Below are positions 57,585-64,000 of a DNA stretch of 64,000 nucleotides, one piece after another. Location: positions 118,159,612 to 118,223,611 of the forward strand of contig CAMZMU010000063.1 in the NCBI GenBank assembly GCA_947311845.1, written 5' to 3'. Within the stretch, counting starts at the first letter, position 1, and every line of letters begins with the position of its first letter. A program made the translations under genes and the position numbers. This DNA is from Poa pratensis. Lineage: Eukaryota > Streptophyta > Magnoliopsida > Poales > Poaceae. Below the pieces are notes generated by a model that saw only the letters and a program-made list of their open reading frames with translations, ran no database searches and was not told the origin of the DNA.

Positions 57585-58759
57585 CTACAGGCCCAGGCGG
57601 CTGTAGAACTGCTGGCTGTAGTCGCCGTCGTCGTCGGAGCTGCCCGGCGAGGCGTTGGATGGGCCTGCGCCGTCGTGCCACCTGCTCGGTCCTGGCCGCG
57701 CATCGTCCTCGTCCTCGTCGCTGGGGTCGAGGTCGATGATGCCCGCGTCATACCGCACCTGTTCCTCGGCGGCGCGGCACAGCAGCCTCTCCTGGCGCTC
57801 CGCCTCCTCCTGCTGGTACATCTCCCACGACCAGGCGCAGGCGGCGTCGGCAGGGGCCGGCGGGAGTCGTTCATTGACATCTGCTCGGCGAGCTTCTGGC
57901 CGGGGAAATCCTCAGGGTCCTCCGGCGCGCCCATGTTTGCCACCGTGCGCACGTAGTCACGCGGCGGCGACCACACGGTCTCGGTCTTGGGCTTCTTCAG
58001 GGGGCGCGACTGGAGGAGGAGCCCTTCTTCTTCGGCACGAGGCGCAGGTGGCCCCGTGGCGGCGAGGGAAGGCGGCGGTCGGAGTTGAGGATGATGCCCC
58101 CGCTGGGCCTGCGCGGCGGCGAGTCTTCCGGCTCGGGCTTGACGCGGACGAGGCCGGCGCGGGGCGTGGACGCCGAGATCGGTGACGCGGACGAGCGCGG
58201 AGCCGAGGATGAGTGCGGCCCGGAAGAGGAGGAGGAAGAGCCGGCACCCATCCTCCTCGGCAGCCACGAGGACGCGCGGTGGCGGCGCGAGAACGCGGGA
58301 CCCGCGGCGGCATGGTCAGGCGAGGTTGGTTTCCGCCGTCGATGTAGTCCAGGACGTACGCCAGATTACGTCCTGGCGCGCTCCACCAATGCCGGCGGCT
58401 GACACGGTTCCACCGCCCCTCGACAGCGCCATTGTCGTTGGTGGCGGCGAGCTCCTACTCGTGCCGCCGCTGGAAATATTGCATCCAGAAGGCGTCGTTG
58501 GCGGGTTCTCAGCGCGGGTCCACCGCCTGCTCCTCCGTGAGGCCGTCGAGGACCTCCTGGATCGCGGCGCCGCGTTCCGCCTCTGTCGTGGCGGCGGGAC
58601 AGGGACTCCGCCGGCGCTGAGGCACCAATCGCCGGGGACGCGCATGTCCGGCGGCGCGGGGTAGCCCGCGTCGCAAAGCATGCGCGCCTCCCAGTCGTGG
58701 AGGGAGCGTCGGCCGAAGCCGTTGGCCGCCGCGCCGTCGCCGGGGTACCTCTCGGCCAT
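57585..58759 (-). pseudogene. Element-borne gene of unknown function, frame-broken
   Basis: On the minus strand, an ATG at 58759 starts MAERYPGDGAAANGFGRRS and RSLHDWEARMLCDAGYPA. The protein signal then moves between frames: GLTEEQAVDPR and DNGAVE-like phrases about 58560-58420, RPSGGIILNSDRRLPSPPRG near 58100, WSPPRDYVRTVANMG near 57965, and the acidic end SSDDDGDYSQQFYSRLGL near 57590. There are stops or frameshifts near 58590, 58520 and 58300. A proline-rich, charged protein of this kind recurs in similar grass transposons as far as I recall, but I know no function for it. No DDE catalytic motif. Confidence 0.55.
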
Positions 58760-58871
58760 GGGGCTTGCTTGAGGCGAGGACTAGAGCTCTCTGCGGCGTG
58801 GGTGGCGAGGCGAGAGGAAGACGGCGAGAGCGAGTGAGAGAAGTGGCTGTGCACGGCTAGGACGCGGGGTC

Positions 58872-58877
58872 TTTATA
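58872..58877 (-). promoter_or_regulatory. TATA box of the element-borne gene
   Basis: Minus-strand TATAAA in CGCTATAAAGACC, 113 bases upstream of the ATG at 58759. Confidence 0.65.
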
Positions 58878-59297
58878 GCGGCGCGGGAGGCCAGACGGCG
58901 GGTGCCATTGTGCGCCATTACTGCGCCGCGTGCCCCGCGATTGGACGCGTCGGCGACGGCCGCTCACTGTGCGCTGGCCACGCCATTACTCCGGCAGCCT
59001 TCGACCGGCGCGGGAGCCGAGAAGATGAGAACGCCGCTCTCACGGGCGTTTCTGGTTCGCACCCTTTCGCCAGCGTCACTGACAGCGCTGGCCCGCCGTT
59101 TTTTGCGCGCCAGTTCCCCCACCCCCCAGGCGGAACCCAGTGGGCTGGGTTTTGCCTGGGTGCGCCGGCGCTATTTTCCGTCGAAACGGCGCTATTTGGG
59201 CTGCTGGGGGCGGCTGGGAGAAAACGGCGCTATTTGGACCAAAACGGCGCAAAAAAGGCTCCTGGGGGGCGCTGGCGGACGAGTGGAGATGCCCTAA

Positions 59298-59741
59298 CAT
59301 GAAACAACACTTAAGTTCAGAAATCGTACGAGCAGAGAGAGAGGTTTTTGTGCCGCTAACTGCGCAGCTTTTCTGCTAACCTTAACTGAAAGAAATATAA
59401 AGGGATTACTAAGAAGGACGTGTCCAGTCCTAGAACCAAGCCACGATCCGATTATGTCTCGCCATCCCACGACCACGTTCTGCAGCTCGATCTATTCTAA
59501 CTGAATCAACGGAAAGAAACTGGCTGCGTGCCTACTGCACGTGCAGAATTCTATTGGTACGATGCATTTTGCGATGAAAGTTTTGCAATTTTGCTGCAAT
59601 AGTATAACTATGTTGCTACACAGGTCTGTGACGATGTCTCTCGCGAAGTTGGTTTGCTACAGTAGCACAATTTATTTTTGCTACAACGGTTTTGTAGTTT
59701 GCAACAATTTTTGTGAATAACGGTATCCATGGATCGCTGCG
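59298..59741. other. Intergenic, entering a TTGCTAC-rich repeat
   Basis: No gene. From about 59570 the phrases TTTTGCTAC, TTTGCAATTTTGCTGC and TTGCTACAGTAGCA become frequent and continue to 60400. Confidence 0.5.
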
Positions 59742-59960
59742 TTGCTACCGACGACGCATGACATTGCTACCGACGAGTCGTTGCTTCTGACGAGCCGACG
59801 ATACTACCGACGAGCCGGCAATGCTAACGAGTCGGCAATGATACGAGCGGATGCTACCGACGGCGCATGGCATTGCTATCGACGAGCCGGCGATGCTACT
59901 GGGGGCGCGCGACGTTGCTACCGACGACACCATCGATGTTACCGACGGCTCGCGTTTGGC
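59742..59960 (+). repeat. Minisatellite of GCTACCGACGAGCCGGCAAT-type units
   Basis: About ten imperfect ~20-bp units with the core TGCTACCGACGA and GAGCCGGCRATG. They lie inside the longer TTGCTAC-rich repeat (59570-60420), which may be the subterminal part of a DNA transposon not recognised here. Confidence 0.8.
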
Positions 59961-60775
59961 TCCGTAAAAGTATTTACGATTGTGCTACCGGGCAATGCCT
60001 CGCCGGAGTTCGGGAGGAGGATGCTACCACGGATCGTCCAAGTTGCTGCAAGCGCCCACCATGGTGCTGCTGCATCGGCGACGCCGCGTCGGGATGTTCT
60101 CATGTTACCAGCGAGGTCTTGCGGTTTTGCTACAGTAGCAAAAAATGCTACAAATAGAATTTTTTTCTTCATAGAAGCATTTGCTACGAGCAGCATTTTT
60201 TTTGCTACGAATGAAACTTTTTGCTCCGTAGAAGCATTTTGTGCGATTTAAGAGAAAGTTAGACTTTTGCTACAATAGTACAAAATTCTTATCACAAACG
60301 AACCGTTTTAACTTCATAGAAGCATTTTGCGGATTTTGGTAGGAATTGGACATTTTGCTACAATAGTACAAAATTCTTATTACGCACGAACCGTTTTTAC
60401 TTCAATGAAGCAAAAGTTGGATTGTGGATTTTGAGGGTCAGGGAGGGGACACTTGTCGGCAGGGGGACCCGGAGGATTTTTCCTCGAGATCCCCCGGGGG
60501 ACGCTTAGTACTGTCCTATTAATAAGGCACCGTTTACTTTTAAGTTGCAACAGAATGAAGTTACAACTTGTATCTCTAGATCAATCTACAACCTTCATCC
60601 TTTCTATCTCAGTCCATATAGGTAACTAATCTAAAACTTTTTTATGAAACCGAAGGTAAAAGTTTTGACTTATCTATTTATTAAGTAGAAGAAGGTGCTC
60701 ATGCATGTAAAATGCATACATGAACTTTGCATTATTTCTACTTATATTTCAGTCATATTTGCATTATATAAGGGT
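59961..60775. other. TTGCTAC-rich repeat and AT-rich DNA
   Basis: CTACAATAGTACAAAATTCT occurs twice (60269 and 60359), along with CACGAACCGTTTT-like phrases. The repeat seems to end near 60510 (CCCCCGGGGGACGCTTAGT). 60520-60775 may already be the 5' part of the following LTR. Confidence 0.5.
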
Positions 60776-61107
60776 TATATCACTGTTTTATAATGATTTT
60801 GGGAATATTTGATATGTTTATTATTTTTTATGGAATTAACCCTGCGCAGGTAGAAAACCCTATTTCTATATTTTAATGTTTCAGGGACCCAAACGACGTC
60901 CAAATGATCTAGAAATTTACGAGCATCATTTTTTGGAAGGAACAAGACCTGAGAGCGAAAAAAGCAAACAAGAGGAGGCCCGAGGGCCCAGATGAGTGGG
61001 CCCACGCGACCCAAGTACCTGGCCGCGTGGGACCCCCCACTTTGGCCCTCGAGGCTCCGTTGTTGTCGATCTTTCCTCCACCGACTCCGTTTTGACCTAA
61101 AAATGCC

Positions 61108-61114
61108 TATAAAA
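61108..61114 (+). promoter_or_regulatory. LTR TATA box
   Basis: TATAAAA in GCCTATAAAAATTATCC, followed by a GC-rich transcribed leader. Likely the U3 promoter. Confidence 0.6.
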
Positions 61115-62411
61115 ATTATCCCCCGACGTTCTCTGGAAGGAGCGCCGCAGAAATACAGAAACACCGAAACAGAGACCTGGAGCTGCAGATTGGAGGGGGA
61201 AAACTCCGGCGGGGCGCTGCCGGCGTGGTCTCCATCTTCTCCAACGACTTCTCCACCGTCTCCATGATGAAGAGGGAGTAGTCCACCTCTGGACTATGGG
61301 TTTGTGGAAGTAACTTATGTATCTCTCTCTCTCGAGCTTCACTAATTAGTACCGTATGAGCTGCTGAACATGATTACGGTCATCTATGTAATACCTTTGT
61401 GGTGGATCTTTTTATGAGTTAATATATGTTTGAGATTGCAATGGTTTTGTTTCAGTTATGAAAGTAGATGCATATTATGTACCCGTTCTTATTTACTTGT
61501 TATGATCAAGCATGTTTATGAGAGCGTGTGAGGGGGAACGTGTGCATTAGTTGGAGTAACGGGGGGTGGCTAGTGCAGTGAACGTGAGAGAAAGTTCTGC
61601 GATCCACTTGGGTGTTTTACCTTACTTTGTTGCCTCACTAGGGATAAAAAGAAATACCATGCTACCGGAGATGTGGGTGTGACCATTGCCACTACTCCAT
61701 GACTAGATCTAGCATGTTCTTATTTTAACTTCATGTCATGATACTTATTGCTATACTCTGAGTTATCTTAATTATAAGGTGTTATGATTTAGTTCGCATC
61801 TTGGTGGAGTATAAGAGAGACTAATAACCAAAAGGTCTCTATGTTAGGACGTGATGCCCATATAATTATAACTTGTCATTAAACTGTTGTGTTGCAATCT
61901 CATATGTCAACTCTAGTGTTCCATTGTCTACCACTTTATTAAAGAGAGAGTGCATTTGTGAAACCATGAACCCCGGTCCATTTTTAATCATAAGAAACAC
62001 CTTTCCAACCACTTTTCCATTTTCTGCCATTATTAAATCCGAAAATACAAAAACACTTTTACATCTTGCATTCATCATAAAAAACCCAAAAATATCATTT
62101 ATCATTGCTACCACCATCCTTGCATATTTATTTACCACCATTGCATATTTATTTCTTGTTTGCATTGCATATTATCTTGATATCATTCTCACACCTTGTG
62201 CTTGACAACCACTAGGTGAGGTTGAGGACCAAAACATTTACTTTGTTTTGTAGGTAACCAAAAGAAGGATAGGAAAGATAAATCTTCACTACTGATTCCC
62301 CGAGAGTTCGATATTAAACCCTCGAGTCACCCTCGTGGGGAAAACACGTCTTCCACTTACTACACACTCTACACTTGGAGTCTCAACCTAACCCATTTAC
62401 TTTTCACGCAG

Positions 62412-62507
62412 GTAACCACGCGAAGGGCTAGCAAGTGTTTTCTGGCGCCATTGTGGGGTAACTACGTGAAGGGCCATCAAGACTGTTTTCTGGCGCCGTT
62501 GCGGGGA
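62412..62507 (+). other. Primer-binding site, tandemly duplicated
   Basis: GTAACYACGYGAAGGGC...TTTTCTGGCGCC occurs twice about 47 bases apart. The second copy, TGGCGCCGTTGCGGGGA (62491-62507), is close to the usual PBS; the first, TGGCGCCATTGTGGGG (62443-62458), has two changes. Confidence 0.75.
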
Positions 62508-62735
62508 ATCATTGCTGAAAGGTTTATCCAAGGATATCTCACCAAGTCAACTTCATCACCAACTTGTGCTAACACCTAAGCTTGGGGAGGTTGCACCTAC
62601 GTGAGCATCATCTTATCCATCTTTACCTTCAAAGCAATTTATCTTTTTTGTCATTGTCTTGCATTTGTTATTTCGTTTGCATATTTATTTTCAGTTTTGC
62701 ATAAAAAATTAAAAAACACATAAAAACTTGCAACA

Positions 62736-63951
62736 ATGGGAGATAGAACTAAGTTGTGTGATTACACAAACACTCCATAAGGAAACTTGAAAGCTGAATT
62801 TTATTTACTGTTTTATCTCATTGTTACTATGGCACTCATGAATCGTGCCTCGCTGCATCTTGCTTTATATGAAAGTGCTTATGCTATTGCTCCTAAAGCT
62901 GTTGAAACTACTGTGTCTGAGGTACCTAAAGTGGGATTTAAAATTCCCGTTGGTCATGTTAAAAGTATTATGAAAGATCCATTTACAGGGGATGGAACTA
63001 AGTCTGCACGTGAACACGTGGAGATAATTGAAGACATATGTGGTTTATTTAGGCTTCCTGGTATTTCTGATGATCAGGTAAAAAGGAAGCTATTATATTT
63101 GTCTTTATCTGGTAATGCTCGTATTTGGTTCAGGTCTTTGGATGAAGAAGTCACTATTGAATGGAGTATTTTGAGGGAGGATTTTCTTAAATATTTTACT
63201 CCTAAAGAAGCTTATGAAAACCCATGTTATGATGAGTGTGAAACTAAAAGTTCTATGATCCTATATGATAACCCCTGCTATTATGATGAAGCTAATAACT
63301 CCTTTACTTTCTAGTAATACTACTAGTGAACTTATTGATGATAATGAGGAGTATTGCTTAAATATGCTATATGATAATGCTTTAGATGATGGTCCTATGC
63401 TTATTGATAAACCTCCATGTTTAGTTGTTACTAAATTATGTGAGGATAAAAATGATATACTTGCTGTTTGTGATGTACTCTTACTCATGAGAGTCCTACT
63501 TTGTTTTTGAACTCTCCTACACACCATAGAGGAGAAATTTGCTTATGTTGAGAAATACTTATGTGGTTTGCAATTATCTTTAGTTCCAAATCTTTGTTGC
63601 AACCATGATATTAAACTTGATATTGATCTTAATAACTATTTTGAAAGAGGGAAGCATGCTAATGAATTCCAAATAAATTTAATGATCCTCTTTATGTGCC
63701 TAAATTATCTAAGTTGAATGATTCTTGTGGTTATATGGTTGAATTTATTTCTACTACTTGCAACTATTATGAAAGAGGAGGTGATAAGAACCCTCTTTAT
63801 GTTACTAATAATTATGCTGCAAGTAAATATTGTTAATATGCATTGGAAACTTCTATTTATGGTGATTCATTCATATACAAAATGCCAATGCATAGAAAGA
63901 AAGTTAGACTTCGTTGTTATTACTTTTGTGTTTTGTTTTTCTCTCAACTAG
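62736..63951 (+). pseudogene. Gypsy gag, broken
   Basis: Starts at the ATG at 62736 (MGDRTKLCDYTNTP), where an in-frame TAA follows at 62778. The frame then continues to 63314 and contains the retrotransposon gag capsid signature (DPFTGDGTKSAREHVEII, DICGLFRLPGISDDQVKRK, LLYLSLSGNARIWFRSL, ILREDFLKYFTPKEAYE). Gag forms the particle that packages element RNA. Frame changes near 63300 and 63477 break the acidic, low-complexity part that follows (LLSSNTTSELIDDNEEYC; PMLIDKPPCLVVTKLCED). A last related segment ends at 63951. No protease or pol lies within the window. Confidence 0.88.
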
Positions 63952-64000
63952 GGTTCAACTTGACTATTATTTTGATTGGTTTGAGAACACCATGGGATCC

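Larger units (their letters stand above)
57326..59294 (-). mobile_element. Harbinger-like element, 1969 bp, carrying a gene
   Basis: Perfect 15-bp inverted ends GGGCATCTCCACTCG / CGAGTGGAGATGCCC with TAA duplicated at 57323-57325 and 59295-59297. Subterminal ACGGCGCAAA motifs occur at both ends. The interior holds a minus-strand gene with its own TATA box but no DDE transposase. Confidence 0.87.
60776..64000 (+). mobile_element. Ty3/gypsy retrotransposon: LTR and gag, right side cut by window
   Basis: A long non-coding stretch with a TATA box (61108) leads to a primer-binding site of the TGGCGCCGTTGC type (62491), followed by a gag frame. This order and PBS type are those of gypsy elements of the Athila/Tat group (assignment inferred). 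The LTR start could not be fixed; it may lie upstream of 60776. The LTR end is near 62479, just before the PBS. Confidence 0.8.

Overview
The window looks like genomic DNA of a pooid grass, most likely a Triticeae species (wheat, Aegilops or barley group). Nested transposons of grass type fill most of it, with a few ordinary plant genes on short gene islands. Features include Stowaway MITEs with the CTCCCTCCGTTCC terminus, Helitrons ending in CTAG, hAT elements ending in CAGTGGCGGA, Harbinger-like elements with TAA/TTA target duplications, large LTR retrotransposons, a LINE, a SINE and GC-rich grass coding exons. All calls are by eye; no database search was run.

Layout. 1-4066 is a degenerate Ty3/gypsy retrotransposon without gag and protease, cut by the left window edge. 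4.1-17 kb is mostly intergenic, with a foldback MITE, a Stowaway, a retroposon with an 18-bp target duplication, a minus-strand Helitron and a Harbinger-like element. 17241-17837 is an intact one-exon EF-hand gene. 18684-21141 is a Helitron packed with tandem repeats, including heat-shock-element-like arrays. 21.7-24.2 kb holds a pyrimidine tract, a short-unit repeat and a 30-bp perfect palindrome. 29.3-34.4 kb is a 5'-truncated LINE with a poly(A) tail. 35.1-36.5 kb (minus) is an F-box gene broken by a 188-bp hAT insertion. 37.3-40.7 kb is a solo LTR inserted in an older LTR of its own family. A SINE and a tRNA-Ile gene follow at 41.2-41.7 kb.

The main gene island is 41.9-47.9 kb: a seven-exon exosome-subunit gene (RRP41-like/MTR3) and a four-exon chloroplast ribonucleoprotein gene with two RRMs, both on the plus strand and both with clean splice sites. 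Both act in RNA metabolism (3'-5' RNA decay; plastid RNA stability and processing), but nothing shows they are co-regulated. The 48-60.5 kb stretch is again nested DNA transposons and one retroposon, with a short Hel2/ZNF598-type RING gene at 55.1 kb. From about 60.8 kb to the right edge runs another gypsy retrotransposon (LTR, tandemly duplicated primer-binding site, broken gag).

The most unusual items are: a family of nested-palindrome foldback elements (three copies) whose palindromic end caps differ between copies but stay self-complementary; an LTR promoter with ten regularly spaced TCGGA-N3-TCCGA dyads just upstream of a palindromic TATA box; and heat-shock-element-like repeats beside a TATA box inside a Helitron.
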